From: Liolophura sinensis | Taxonomy: Eukaryota > Mollusca > Polyplacophora > Chitonida > Chitonidae | Reading direction: 5' to 3' | DNA length: 64,000 nt | Assembly (NCBI RefSeq): GCF_032854445.1 | Contig: NC_088304.1 | Coordinates: forward strand, 12,907,704 to 12,971,703 | In this document: in pieces, positions 26,501 to 37,869 of the stretch | Layout: every line of letters starts with the position of its first letter | Numbering within the stretch: position 1 is the first letter of the stretch | Position numbers and translations under genes: made by a program | The notes under the pieces: model-generated | Told to the model about the DNA's origin: nothing | The model's database searches: none | The model's input: only the letters and a program-made list of their open reading frames with translations

Positions 26501-29500
26501 ATGACGTACAATTGCATGCACACCCTATTGCCAGAAGAGTGAGTGAGTGAGTGAGTGAGTGCTTGGGGTGTAACGTCGTACTCAACAATTTTTCAGTCAT
26601 TTGACGACGAAAGAATTCTTAGAGTGCATGTAATGTGCCTCCTTGTTGCAAGATGGATTTCCACCGCTCTTGTATCTAGTGCTGCTTCACTGAGACGACT
26701 TACCGAAGGCAAGTAAGCCGCCCCCCTCCCCCTCCCGAGTCTTTATACTGATACGTGTCAACCAATCGTTGCACTATCCCCTCCATGCTGAACGCCAAGC
26801 GAAGGAGTGACAACTTCCTCTTTTAAAGTATTAGGTGTGACTCGACCCAGGATTGACCCTGGATCTACGCTCTACCAAATGTGTTATCGGGGCCGGTATA
26901 CTGCCAGAAAACAAGACCATACCCTTGACTGCTTATTGTTACGGAGGCCTCACAAACTGGGAAAGACGTGGAATCTTCAAATTATTTTCCCAAGTCAGGA
27001 TTTGAACCCGCAACTAGTCTGCCCTAGATACTGAACGACAAGCACCACTACGCCACGGCCTTAAGATATTTAGTAGTTTACCTGTTTATTTGCAAAACAG
27101 GTAAGTTTTAAATTTGAGAACTGCTAAAAGACATGTATTTAGTTGATTGTGGCTTATGGCACCATACTCAATAAAGTTTCACTTATACGACGACGTTCAG
27201 ATTCATGATGGGTGGAAGAAACCTAAGTGCCGTGAGTGAAGGATGAAAGAAACTGAAGTGGCGTGAGTGAGGGTGGAGGAAACTCAAGTGCCGTGAGTGA
27301 TTGATGGATGAAACCCAAGATTGGTGGAGGAAATAAAAGTACCGTGAATGATGTTTAGAGGAAACATAGACACCGTGAATGATGGAGGGAGGAAACCTAA
27401 GTGCCGTGAGTGATGGAAGGAGGAAACCAAGTGCCGTGAGTGGTGGAAGGCTGCTGTCACAGAAGAATGCTTTACATAAATGGGGCGTGCAATTCACATA
27501 GGTCTAGAAATTGAAAGTAGAAAGATTTTGAATACTTACATATAAACCCTTCCATATTTCTTCAGGTTGCTCATATCTGTTGGTATCACGCCCTGAAGGA
27601 ATGAGATGTGTTGAGTGGAAAATTAGAAACAGCAATTGTAGGACTGCATCTAATTTTTTGTTGCTTTTCTCAACACCAAGCATCGGTCGCCAAACGGGAA
27701 ATTTATACGGCCAGCATTATGGTGGGAAGAAACCAGGGCCGTCTTCAAGAACTTGAAATCAGAGTGACCGCATTGTAGAGAGGCTCCTGAGTCATTGTAC
27801 TGCCTACAGTATATACAAGTTATGTGGAACAACCCACCATTCGTATAAATATAGTCACAAGCTTTCGTATACGTAAGGGGTTTTTTTTGTTTGTTTGTTG
27901 TTTTGTTTTTTTTTTTTTGTTTTTTTTTTGTCTATGTCATAAGAAAAGTTACCTCGAGCCACCAGGAAATCACGTTTATACTTACATGTTTGTAGACTTC
28001 TATCAAGTTTCCAAAAAAGACTGTTGGTTTTGGGCCCGGTAATCGTATCTGAGACGTGAGGTAGGGCCACACTCCATACCTGTACAAGCAAAGCGTGTTA
28101 CAGTAATGTGCAACTATATACGCAGCTAATCCTACATTCCTCACATGTATTTATATGCATATTTATTTATTTACGTCATTGGTGTTTACGCCGTACTGAT
28201 AATATTTCACTTATACGACGGAGGCCCGCATTTTGCTGGGCGGAAACCGGACAAGGTCCGGGGGACCCACCCACGACCATCCGCTGGCTGCTGCAGAACT
28301 TCCCACGTACGGCCGGAGAGGAAGCCAATACAAGCTGGTTTTGAACTCACAGCGACTGCATTGGTGAGGGGTTCCCGTCTCATTGAGCCACGCTGGCGTG
28401 ATAACCACCTCTTCCACGGAGGTGAACAAATTACATATCGGTTTATAGTAAGTACAAAGGTAAATACAATTCTGGGGGCAAAACAATTAACACCTCAAAA
28501 TGGACATATATTGATAAAACATACATGTATTGTGTCACATGAAATTTTCTCCTAATCTCAACGTTTTTATTAGTAAACAAGATGTTGACATAATTGTCCT
28601 TAACAAAATAGTACCGTTCAAAACTATGCCGTTTATGCTCTCGTCACAGATTAGTTGATACAAACCAACGTTTGACCATCTGCCCACTTCCGCAATCAGA
28701 AAATGGATTCGAAAGTGAAGCAACGCAGAATGATAGTCTCTCAGGTCTTTTTCGATTTCAGGTTGTTTTATTCACTGCAAGGTATAAGTTAACTTTGGGG
28801 GAGTTTCTCTTTTGTCCTCCGTCCACATCTGTGTACACTATATTTTCTCAAGAAAGTTAGTGGACAATTTTACGTCTGCCTGAGATCGATAGTAAACCTG
28901 AAAATAGTATTCAGCTATTTTCACATTTTTAAACGGCGCTCATGTTCCACCTCATATTCCAGATGAATGGACGTTCATAATTCTTTAATACTTAGCATCA
29001 ATACACAAATATCCTTCTTCAGCAATTAACCATGCTGATAACACCTACTCGTAAGGAAGGCTAGTAGCATAAATTAAACGCTTATTGTGACGTCACTCTA
29101 TTCAGTAAACCGTACTTTCTTCGTCAGGAAAGTACGGCCTCCGTATATTCCTATATTCGTCTGGCAGATTAGATAATATGTGTAATACATTCTTCGTGTA
29201 AGACGAATCAATCAGTGTCTCATATTTAACTTGGTTAGGTAGACCACTGTTTTCACCCAACTATCAACACCCATGTCGTCACTGGATGCTCGGGCCAAGC
29301 TAAACAATCATAACATACTGAAAAAATATCTTACGGAAATCTAACATTGTGGCTTCGCAAAACCGTGGGCAAATAAAAGCAAATAAGAATTGGAGTCAAG
29401 CATATATTGGCCATATCGTCATACAAAAAGAATCAGAGCTAAAACATAGCCCCGTACTGTATGCGCACTTCGCACTCCCTCCCACCGCTAAACACAGAAA

Positions 29501-30525
29501 TCGTTTATTATGTAATACTAACCGTTTAAGTGGAAGAAAGACCTATTCACTGTACATTCCTGGACAACAAAGTCCTCGGCGCTTCGCGCCTTGTACTTTC
29601 TTATCCAGGAATTAGTTTCCTGTGGAGGCCTTTCTCCACACCAGAAAGGTTAATTGGCGACTGGGGCCAATGTCTTTGGGACTTCACATATGTCCCCAGG
29701 GTGTTTGGAGACATACAACAGTTCTGGGCCTCTTTTCAGAGATTCTAAACATGTGTGACTGTTTTGAAGCTAGGGATAAACCCGCGTTGGCCCATGCAAA
29801 ACCTATATCCTTGTTATCTCCTCTGTTCCTACATTCTGCACGGGTGTATATTACACAAAAGTTATCATAAATTTTGTCTGTGAGTGAATATATATGTGAA
29901 TAATATATAAGTATATATAAGTAATAAGTATGATGTGATGTCATCCGTTTTAGAAACTGACATACTTGAATATTTCGAAAATTATATTAAAATACCCGGT
30001 ATGGTAAGACTGCATGGAAACCGCCCCAATGCAAAGAGTTCCACCTCAAGAAACGAAACTGACTATAGGCCCAGCGGTTGACTGACAGCTATAGACACCT
30101 TCGAAAGGCCACTTCTCTTGTCTGGCAAGGTTATAAACGTTTTAGAGCTGTAAAAGTCTTGAAACCGAGCATGGAGTTTCTAGTAACACTGAAATATTAA
30201 ATGCTCAATATTAAATGCTGTACAGTGTTGAAGTCAATCTACCAGAAATGTAACCTTCAGCCTTATAACAACAACAACAACATAGTGTGTATTGTAGGAC
30301 GACCCTAGCTATTGTACTGTTTACGTGTAGGCCAATGTATCCTTAGTAACAGGCTTGTACGCGTGCACGTATTTACGTGTACAGATTTATCTATAATCCC
30401 ATGTACAAACATTAAAGGCTTAAAAGAGACATATACAGATAGACTTACAGGTAAATCAGCAGAATGAAAGCGATTAAGTAGCCGAGCCAGGCTGGAACCC
30501 AGCTTACGACGTCCGTGAGCCCCAT
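14154..30525 (-). CDS. Cytochrome P450, CYP3-like, complete (CYP-A)
   Basis: Heme-thiolate monooxygenase, expected in the ER membrane with CPR as electron donor. Seen: 14 exons, 30525-30449, 28079-27986, 27592-27540, 26036-25940, 24915-24799, 23143-23055, 21650-21499, 20998-20874, 19154-19037, 18354-18197, 16791-16703, 15708-15571, 15340-15178, 14234-14154. Together they make 1551 bases, 516 residues plus stop, with all phases joining. The N-terminus is an anchor helix, then LPGPKPT (hinge), WKFVR (C-helix), AGFEST (I-helix), EAQR (ExxR), PERW and FGAGPRNCVG (heme Cys ligand). The start is the first ATG of the anchor exon and matches the start position in CYP-B and CYP-D. The exon 10 donor is weak (GTCGGT). 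Length and motif spacing fit the CYP3 clan; the exact subfamily and substrate are unknown. Confidence 0.93.
15178..15340 (-). CDS. Heme-binding exon 13 of CYP-A
   Basis: Contains the full P450 signature FxxGxRxCxG as FGAGPRNCVG, followed by MRLAQLEAK of the L-helix. Phase 2 in, phase 0 out. All catalytic landmarks are intact, in contrast with the matching exon of CYP-C. Confidence 0.93.
15417..15526 (-). pseudogene. Relic duplicate of a CYP exon 12
   Basis: Lies between exons 12 and 13 of CYP-A. The minus strand reads LMGYALLHNETYWPYPEN, clearly homologous to LMGYALQHDETYWPDPEK of exon 12. An upstream part (IPPNNCV, like IPANTSV) is in another frame, two bases off, and the copy ends in a stop (TGA) soon after PEN. 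It has an AG before it (tacag) and a poor donor after it. It is a dead tandem exon or the remains of another P450. Confidence 0.75.
15790..16625. repeat. Minisatellite, 31-bp unit, about 25 copies, filling CYP-A intron 11
   Basis: Units of ctcacccacgaacaggatta plus ggacgggatta. The array takes up most of the 994-base intron 15709-16702. Confidence 0.95.
17450..17531. repeat. (TA)n microsatellite
   Basis: About 40 uninterrupted TA units in CYP-A intron 10. Confidence 0.97.
18500..18615 (+). repeat. Repeat-5 fragment
   Basis: Shares ggatagtaaaactac, the ggccaatggtcac-like block and gatgaaatacggcc with other repeat-5 copies. In CYP-A intron 9. Confidence 0.55.
18714..18905 (+). repeat. SINE-1, head-truncated
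   Basis: From the B-box (gggttcaagtccagctcatg) to the caataaataaataaa-type tail, in CYP-A intron 9. Confidence 0.85.
19230..19409. mobile_element. MITE-like element with about 34-bp terminal inverted repeats
   Basis: Left end tcacgaagcgatcttaaact and right end agtctaagatcgcctcgtga are near-perfect inverted copies; the match continues inward to about 34 bases on each side. No coding capacity. In the intron between CYP-A exons 8 and 9. Confidence 0.75.
20101..20335 (-). repeat. SINE-1, diverged near-full copy
   Basis: Reverse orientation: tail, ttttacgccgtactaaagat, body, and head ending with ctgcgctagcacactaacc. Confidence 0.75.
20590..20805 (-). repeat. SINE-4 copy
   Basis: Reverse orientation. 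tRNA-like head on the right with a B-box (tggatttgaacacgcgacct) and body containing ggaagatatctgacaaacc. Similar copies lie at 38545 and 61545. It ends about 70 bases before CYP-A exon 8 on the plus-strand map. Confidence 0.6.
21770..22640 (+). mobile_element. Decayed LINE (non-LTR) reverse transcriptase, 3' part
   Basis: The 21776-21997 frame has the order of RT motifs: GVLQCSIL (usual GVPQGSIL), FNDIS and FTDD (usual F/YADD, catalytic acids kept). After frame changes, later pieces match the thumb and C-terminus of jockey/RTE-type ORF2 (VPREWNKLF near 22520). Many stops. Inserted in the CYP-A intron between exons 6 and 7, opposite in strand to the gene. Confidence 0.75.
23285..23720. repeat. 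Minisatellite, roughly 30-33 bp unit, about 13 copies
   Basis: Variable units on the theme aacctaattcgacgttttgg plus ccatatag, in CYP-A intron 5. The long minus-strand frame over it is a repeat artefact. Confidence 0.9.
25410..25640 (+). repeat. Repeat-5 copy
   Basis: Contains attctaactgttcatgtaaa, cacgccccctagcactatgg and ttaagcagaattagg, the most typical blocks of this family. In the intron between CYP-A exons 4 and 5. Confidence 0.7.
26385..26500 (-). repeat. Degraded SINE-1 fragment
   Basis: Keeps tttcactatacaaaggcgg and gggtgggaggaag blocks in the order expected for a reversed SINE-1. Confidence 0.5.
26537..26900 (-). repeat. SINE-2, near-full copy
   Basis: Reverse orientation from the (gagt)n end to the tRNA-like head (ggattgaccctggatctacg, then gctctaccaaatgtg). 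In CYP-A intron 3. Confidence 0.85.
26985..27062 (-). repeat. tRNA-like sequence, probably a SINE head
   Basis: Minus strand has an A-box-like tggcgtagtgg and a B-box gggttcaaatcc at tRNA spacing. The 3' side does not pair with the 5' acceptor side, so this is not a working tRNA gene. Confidence 0.5.
27215..27450. repeat. Irregular tandem repeat
   Basis: Imperfect units around gtgccgtgagtgatggaagg and aggaaacc in the intron between CYP-A exons 3 and 4, just below exon 3 on the map. Confidence 0.8.
27688..27805 (-). repeat. Degraded SINE-1 fragment
   Basis: Keeps ggccagcattatggtgggaa and the gaggctcctgagtcattg head block; the middle is deleted. Confidence 0.6.
28163..28422 (-). repeat. SINE-1, near-full copy
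   Basis: Reverse orientation: tail, body with gtacggccggagaggaagcc, head ending near ccacggagg. In CYP-A intron 1. Confidence 0.85.
28423..30440. other. CYP-A intron 1, no further feature seen
   Basis: Most of the first intron. I see no exon and no clear SINE apart from the copy just before this interval. Confidence 0.4.
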
Positions 30526-30750
30526 GAGCAACTCCCGCGTTCGCCTGCGAACGCCTGGGTCGTCTGCTGAAGAACCTAGGCGGATCTCACCCGCTTGTCA
30601 TCGAGCTTAGCGTACGACTAAGAAAAGCTTTTGATCAAAACAGTGCAGAAGAGATTCAGATGACAGTCACACCTCACTGCTTCGGACCGGATCCTGTATG
30701 TCCCACTGTGGTTAGACAGTGTACTAACTGTGTTGCGGCCGATGGCTCTA

Positions 30751-30758
30751 TATATAGG
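30751..30758 (-). promoter_or_regulatory. Candidate TATA box of CYP-A
   Basis: TATATATA on the minus strand 226 bases upstream of the CYP-A start codon. CYP-D has a similar TATATATAGG upstream of its start. Confidence 0.4.
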
Positions 30759-31449
30759 CCTAGTCTACGTGTAGGCGGGCCTATTAATATGTAAAGACCT
30801 AATGGTCATCGTGAGTGTGTGTATATGGATTACGGATGCATGAGCCGTTGGGTATAACGTACACATAACGTCGTCTTGTCTTACTTAAATATATATATGA
30901 GTCAATTCTCACATCCTTCAAACATTAATCGCTGATTTCTTCAGTCAGTGGATGAATGTATAACTAATTCGAATTTGTCCTTTTTTAAATCTGATAATCT
31001 AGTCGGTTAGTTCTTTTTATTCGTTCAATAATGTATCAGTTATTTTCTTTAATGATTCCGTGATTGAACCTCAGTTATTATGAAGAGAAATTGTGAAGTA
31101 ACTCCTAATAATGCTGACCTTCAGGTCATTATGCATATATTATGTGTATGGGCTTAAGCCAGACCTATGCAAGATGTCTCATGTCTCGATAATGACTCTG
31201 AATTCAGTCCAAAAGTTCAATCAAAATGGCATCATATTGCTCGTCACAACCAATAAATTAGTCCAGGATGTCCCCAGTCACACAACAAACAACGGTAGAC
31301 CATTTCCTCATTAATTCATTAATTACACACGATCACGCCCTTTATTGAAAGGGCGACGCATAGGACAACTTAGCCAGCGAATGATCCAGGAGGAGTGAAC
31401 CGCTTGATCGTTCGATACGCCCAAAGCATGAATGCGTCCATGCGCGCAT

Positions 31450-31507
31450 GTGTGCGTGTGTGTATGTATGTATGTACGTATGTATATATGTATGTATGCA
31501 TGCATGC
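31450..31507. repeat. GTAT/GTGT microsatellite
   Basis: Imperfect run of gtgtgtgtatgtatgtatg type. Confidence 0.9.
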
Positions 31508-31659
31508 TTGGCGTTTTACGTCCTACATACGACGACGAGGAGTCATTAGGTGTGTCTACACTAGTTTATCTTAATTCTTATGGCCGGGCGAATCCATGCC
31601 GCCAAAGCGCTTCTGCCACTGAAGTATCATACCAAAGACACCACACATGACACTCCATC

Positions 31660-31705
31660 CATAGTACGGCGTTAAACACCAATCAAATAAATAAATAAAT
31701 AAATC
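31660..31705 (+). repeat. SINE-1 tail fragment
   Basis: Only the tacggcgttaaacaccaatc block and the (aaat)n tail remain. Confidence 0.7.
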
Positions 31706-32922
31706 ATGAAAAATATTAAAACCCGCCTGGCGGGTCTACTCATGTATTCAAAACCGTAGGCCGCCATTATAGCCAAAATGATGACGTCTCTGATGACGTC
31801 ACTACATGACTCTTCTCACACAACCCCGAATGTTGTGTAGTCACGGTTCCATAACACAAAAAAGGGCTATGTCCGGTTTCTTTCAACTATAACGCTGGCT
31901 GTCATCGTTATAAATATCATAATACACCGATCACCTATATTAAATATATCAAATTTTGTCACGCACGCATGCGGCTAGCAGTGATAACGTTATCCTCCAG
32001 TCAATAATTTTTATCAGTTTGTTTTTATTCATTTAAAACTATCGACTTTTTTCATTGTGATTTTCTTACAACTCTTTTCAACAATGTTTTTAGCTCCATT
32101 TTCTGGAACTCTCAATTGAACGTTTTTCATCATTATCTCGGTAACTTCATGAAGTACGATGCATACTTGTAGCAATTCGATCACCACACGTGGAGCCTTC
32201 TCCATGACCAACAGACCAATCATGCAGAAACTGGTCTACCCTGTTACCTTCAATTGATCAAGTTAGCCACGTCCAGCATCATCTATCTTGATTCGTTGTT
32301 CACTCCTTGTTCAACTCCTTCAAACCCTGTTGACGGAGAACTTTCCCTCATTCATATGCATTCACGGTCCACAATCAGGTTCCAATTTGCAAAGGTCGAC
32401 CGACTCACTGTTATACTAAGGTGGGTTTTATCAACGGTTTTGATGATGTTGAATAGCACTGTTATAAGTTTTTGTCGTTAAACTGCCAAAGGTCGAGACG
32501 GAGCTTTTGTGTCTTCTCACATCACATCTTTCTTCATCACCGTAATCCCAGTGAGCTTAACGTTAATAAAAATTTGTGTACAAATTTCACCAGTGGTGGC
32601 AGTGATGTAAGGCTAACAGAGAGTGGCGCATGCGCTGTGAGGAGTATGTAATCGCACGTACCGCGTATTCCGCGTATGCTAAAAATAACAGTTGCAGGGT
32701 AACCCTAGGTTCAATAAATAGGTCAATATTTCCAGCCATACACATTCTAACATGGACAGTGACTTAAAGTAAATTTCATTTTGTTATCTCTCCCGAAGGC
32801 CTACACCGCAAACCCAACTCGCCAGGTCATGTGACAGGCGCAACCTTCTGCAAACATCGACTTCGCTGTAGCTGGATGTAGGTCGTGTTGCACCATCGGG
32901 TGACAGCCTGAGACGGAGTACA

Positions 32923-32927
32923 TATAA
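32923..32927 (+). promoter_or_regulatory. Weak candidate TATA of CYP-B
   Basis: TATAA about 40 bases before the CYP-B ATG. This would give a very short leader, so the true promoter may lie further upstream. Confidence 0.2.
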
Positions 32928-34454
32928 CAGAATCAAGCAGTGCTACTGAGGAAATTCATCCGCCATGTTTCTGACAGATGTGATCAGCTTTCTCCCGGGC
33001 TGGCTTCTGTACCTGATTCTGTTTGGAATTGCCCTTTATTTGTAAGTATGCTTGCAGTCACAAGACATGGTAGTACGAAGTCAACACATCCACAACTCTG
33101 CCACGACTTTATAAACGTGGTGATCTAAGGGCGGGTAACTCTGCTGAATGAAGTCAATTTTTGGCGCACTGTACGAAACATGTCTAGAAATCAGATGTAT
33201 ATGTCTCATATACGGATGTGCCATGAAAACGGTCCGCAAAAACACAGTTATGTTTTGGGGGTTTTTTTCTTGTATGATTGCTACATATGAAAGCTGTAGT
33301 TAGCAGAGGCGTTACGTCGAGCGTTCTCCATGCAGCATTCAGTGGTAGACCTCTAGTATAACCTCTGACTTTAGTGACTGCCATGTACTGAAATAATGTG
33401 AATGTTAGCTTTCAGATAACGAGTCCCACCTAACTAGATGATATAAGATCTCCTAGTTTAGCAACAATAGGGCATCTTTTCCGATTAAAGTAATTTGGGC
33501 CTAAGTTATGTAGTATATTGTTCATTTCTACGATTTAATGTGGGCAAACTGGTAACGTATGACACATGCGCACAGTAAGGGAACAATAGTCAATCTGCCA
33601 GCTTGCTTCTGAATGGCCAATGCACGTGAAAAGGTATCCCGTTCTGCATGTTTAACGTAAACTGTGATTTTGTTTGGAGAATATCGTTGAATATCCACTC
33701 GAAGTCTTTACATACCCTTATTACTTTCTAGAATCTGATTGATAGTTCAGTCTTGTAAGCCTCTTACCTATTTACTAAAAGAGGTCAGCAAACATAATAC
33801 ATTTATCTGGGCATTTGTAAGGGTTTTCAAATACTTGTAAGGCTTTGATGGTCAAACTTTCTTTGGGACGTTTTATTTGCTGTAGTAAAACTATTTGTTG
33901 GTGCTTAAATATTGGTTATTCGATTGCTGCACGGTTTAGTTTCTAAAATATAAACAAAACACATCTTGGGCTCAGAAGACATTTATGTACTATTAATAAT
34001 TTTACTGACCCTTGCATCGTCATAACTTTTTCTTAGGTACGGAATATGGCCATACTTCACAAACACGGTTACATTACCAGGACCGAAGCCAACAGCTTTT
34101 GTGGGCAATCTTGCCGACTTGGCCAAAAAGGTACGTTATCCTTGCGGAAATGACCTTGAAATGTATAGTATACTCCCTGTATTGTCATTATCAAAAGTAT
34201 TAAAACAATTCATTATGTTACATATTATGAAATGTGAGTGCACTATGTACGATAACTCGCAGTAATATTTTTAACGGAATCGCTTGTTCTCTTGAAAAAA
34301 TCTCTTAAATACTATAATAGTGATTATTGTTTTCTGTTGGCATAAGGGACCTGTGGAAACGGATGTGGAATACGTGAAGAAATACGGGCCTGTTCATCTG
34401 TAAGTTAAGCAGTGTGTTTAGTTTTAGAGTATACCAAGAGTTTTTGTCAAGAGT

Positions 34455-34555
34455 ATTATATTTATTTATTTATTTTGATTGGTGTTTTACGCCCAACTCA
34501 AGAATATTTCACTTATACGACGGCGGAGAGCATTATGGTGAGAGGAAACCGGACA
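34455..34555 (-). repeat. SINE-1, 3' part
   Basis: Reverse orientation: (ttta)n, gattggtgttttacgccc and cttatacgacggcgg blocks. Confidence 0.85.
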
Positions 34556-34674
34556 GACCCCCGAGCAACAAAAATATTATAGTCATAGTGATAAAAACAT
34601 TATATCATCAAGGTCATTATTTTCGGGAATATGCCTACGATGTCTCTTAGAAGCTTGTAGACCAGGCGTAAATG

Positions 34675-34915
34675 ACAGCGTTATGTGAAATCTGCTTCTT
34701 CACTGTAATGACATGGCGAAACCACCAGTCAAGATGTGCTTCTTCACTGTAATGACATGTCGAAAGCACCAGACAAGATGTGCTTCTTCACTGTAATGAC
34801 ATTCCGAAAGCACCAGACAAGGTGTGCTTCTTCACTGTAATGACATGTGGAAAGCACCGAAGAAGATGTGCTTCTTAACTGTAATGACATGCCGAAAGCA
34901 CAGGACAAGATGCGC
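34675..34915. repeat. Minisatellite, 44-bp unit, about 5 copies
   Basis: Units on tgtgcttcttcactgtaatg plus acatgtcgaaagcaccagac, in CYP-B intron 3. Confidence 0.95.
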
Positions 34916-34949
34916 CATATATATGCATTTGTCAGTCTGAAAGCCTTAG

Positions 34950-35085
34950 GAATGACCTGCCTTAGGAATGGCCTACCTTAGGAATGACCTGCCTCAGGAA
35001 TGACCTGCCTCAGGAATGACCTGCCTTAGGAATGACATGCCTTAGGAATGACCTGCCTTAGGAATGACCTGCCTCAGGAAACCTT
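34950..35085. repeat. Minisatellite, 16-bp unit, about 9 copies
   Basis: Units of ccttaggaatgacctg. It is interrupted by a SINE-1 head fragment at 35088-35195, after which two more units follow (35190-35225). Confidence 0.95.
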
Positions 35086-35087
35086 CC

Positions 35088-35195
35088 CACTTATAACTTA
35101 GGAAACCAGCATGAGCTGGACTTGAACTCACAGCCACTGCATTGGTGAGAGGCCTCTGGGTCATTACGCTGCGCTAGCGCGCTAACCAAAGCCTT
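35088..35195 (-). repeat. SINE-1 head fragment inside the 16-bp array
   Basis: Reverse orientation: aaccttcccacttataac, then the B-box and ctgcgctagcgcgctaacca A-box side. It sits between units of the flanking array. Confidence 0.8.
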
Positions 35196-35469
35196 AGGAA
35201 TGACCTGCCTTAGGGATGACCTGTCCTCTGGCTTACGGGATATACATGTATTGTTATATCGGTTTTATGTGAAATCCTTCCGAAAGTCACCTATGTCACG
35301 TGAAGTCAATAAGTCAATCAGTCAGTCACTGAGTTAGAATTCCATTAAAATAACTCTCCTTTGGTGTGCTTGAACTGTGAACCTATCAGATTCGGTTATT
35401 AAAACAGCTCTTCCCATCTAAATCGTTTGTGACTAAATTATGTCAAGAAGTTGATTTGTTGCTTGACGA

Positions 35470-35665
35470 CATTTCCTGGAACGTCCATTATTCTTGTTGC
35501 CTGCATGGAACGCCCAATATTCTTGTTGCCTGCATGGAACGTCCATTATTCTCGTTTCCTGTATGGGACGTCCATTATTCTTGTTGCCTGCATGTGACAT
35601 CCATTATTCTCGTTGTCTGCATGGAACGTCCATTATTCTCGTTGCCTACATGGAACGTCCATTAT
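35470..35665. repeat. Minisatellite, 29-bp unit, about 7 copies
   Basis: Units on catggaacgtccattattct plus tgttgcctg, in CYP-B intron 3. Confidence 0.95.
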
Positions 35666-36244
35666 GATTGACGATTGTCACATGAATGTCTGTGACGATA
35701 TATTGAAAGACTATTTTCAATTCACCTCAGTTATGACTCTATTCTATGCGTTCCTGTAAATGATTGTATAGTAGCAAATTACACGCCACCTAGAACATTG
35801 ACTTAAGGGCTATACGACACCTTTGTAAAGCATCGCGCATACTCATCAAGTCAATTTTCTCTTCATCAGCATTTGTATTCTCTGTCCGATTTATACTCTT
35901 CTTTAGAACCTGGATGGGCCGAGCTCCTTTCATGCACATCGCCGATCCGGAAATGGTCAAACAAATTTGCATCAAAGATTTCTCAAATTTCGTCAACAGA
36001 CCTGTGAGTTTTCCATTCTTTCTTGCGATCTAGGTTTACACATTTTTTTGTGTTACATATTTATTTCAGTGAAATATAACGTCTGTAAATCTGTGTACTA
36101 TACTTTAGTTATTTTGAAAATTGGCATAATTTTAATCAGTTAAAAGAAGTGTAAGACAGCTCTTCTTTAAGCATAGTTTATAGTAGTGCGTCGTTACGAC
36201 TCCGGGTAAAGTACGTTAGAAGACAATTAATGTGCTTGTAGGTT

Positions 36245-36530
36245 TGCACAAAAAATATAATTAAAGACTTACAGCATAGAAGGTAAAGCCTGATAGTTGA
36301 TATATAGTCACACGTAACCGGTGAAATACGGCCTCTTGTAAACTTAGCCCAGTTAGGGTTTAATTCTGACTGTTCATGCAAAATGCTTAAACAGTAGCAA
36401 ATTGCCGCAACCCTCCCCCACCCCGCCCCCCCCCCCCTCACTCTTCGCACTATGGCTTCCGTGGTACTCAGTAAAAAAAGGTGCGGTTATTAAACGTCTC
36501 TGGTCTAGAATTACTCAAAATGCTGTGTTG
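36245..36530 (+). repeat. Repeat-5 copy, longest seen
   Basis: Carries agacttacagcatagaaggt, cggtgaaatacggcc, gactgttcatgc, a C-run and the terminal gaattactcaaaatgctgtg. In CYP-B intron 4, ending near exon 5. Confidence 0.65.
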
Positions 36531-37869
36531 TCATTTGGAAAGGCAAATGAATGGGCTTGTCATAGTTTGGGTACTAATTACATCTGTCAATGGTATTTTT
36601 CCACAATTGTTCACAGAATGCCGTCCCTCTCTCAAAAGACCAGAAGCTTTTTATCTCCATCATCGAGGATGACCACTGGAAGTTTGTCCGCAGCGTCCTG
36701 TCGCCGGCTTTTAGCTCCGGCAAAATGAAAGGGGTAAGTGCACTGAAGAAACAGATGTTTAACATTTAAACGCATGATAAACATCTCTGTGCAACAGATA
36801 CACGTAATAAACGTGCTTAATGATTAATTGTAATATACTTAAAAATGTTTATTCAATAACAGATAATAATACCGCTCTATAATGTTGGTCATGTACATTG
36901 AAAACTTTAAATCACTCCGTTTAAGCAATAAAACCATCCAATTTACGACATAAATGATTGCATTGACACAATAAATGTAAGTATTTATAAAACACTGCAT
37001 GTATTTAGAAAATAAATCCATGTATTTATGAAAAAACGCGTGTATTAGAAAAATAAACACATCTTGAACATGTTAAATGTTAGCAGTTATTACAGTGTTC
37101 TCCAACAAGGTAAAGGTGTTGGAGTATCAGAACACAGTTTCTGATTTACTCTTACTTTTCCCCCGAAAGTGTACTGGACGTAATTGCGTTAAAGTCAGGT
37201 CTTAACAGTGTAAAGTTTTGTGTACAATATTTATCTGTTAGAAGTAAACGAACTGAAACATATGCCTCACAGCGCATGGGTCGCTCTCTAACTTTGCTAT
37301 ACATTTCTGCCACCAATGGGAAATTTTGTACAGGAATCTTGAACGCCGAGGTAACTGCGGTCACGGTGATGAGGCAGCAACGGATGTCAGAAAACATAAA
37401 AAAAATCTGTCTCAACCTTTGATTCTAAAAGTATTTTGTACGTACACATTGTCTTCCTCTAAATATGTACAGAGTGATCCTAACCAAACCCTGAAACAAA
37501 TTTATTTATAAATACTGATTAAATAGTTCCGCGCATGGACACAAGTGCTGAGACTAAGCCAAAGAAACCTACGTGCGTCTCACAGGCTCCAAAGGTCTAG
37601 CTGGTCAAGTGGTAGCAGTGATGTAAAGCGAACGTAGAGATCGGCACATACGCTGTAAGGAGTATGACACGGACACACTAAAGCCTTAGATGACTGTGAT
37701 GCATACTGGGTTCGGTTTACGTTTTAAACGTGAGACTTGACATAATACTGTTATTAGGTAATAATCCGAGGCAGATTCCCTGAAAACATTTCTGACAATA
37801 AGACAAATATTTCAAAACATTATCACAACTCTTTTTTTGTATTGACAGTTGACATTTTTATACTTTAAA

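Larger units (their letters stand above)
30526..32964. other. Divergent intergenic region between CYP-A and CYP-B
   Basis: About 2.4 kb between the two start codons, holding both promoters. Contains a (TGTA)n-type microsatellite at 31450-31507 and a SINE-1 tail at 31660-31705. No gene was recognised; the open frames at 32029 and 32254 look like chance. Confidence 0.6.

Noticed and set aside
26985-27062. A functional tRNA gene
   Set aside because: Internal promoter boxes are present but the acceptor stem does not pair.
27183-27497. 104-codon frame rich in LHPSLTALRF-like units
   Set aside because: It comes from an irregular tandem repeat.
34675-34915. CRISPR-like array of 44-bp units
   Set aside because: Units are directly adjacent with no unique spacers, and the genome is eukaryotic.
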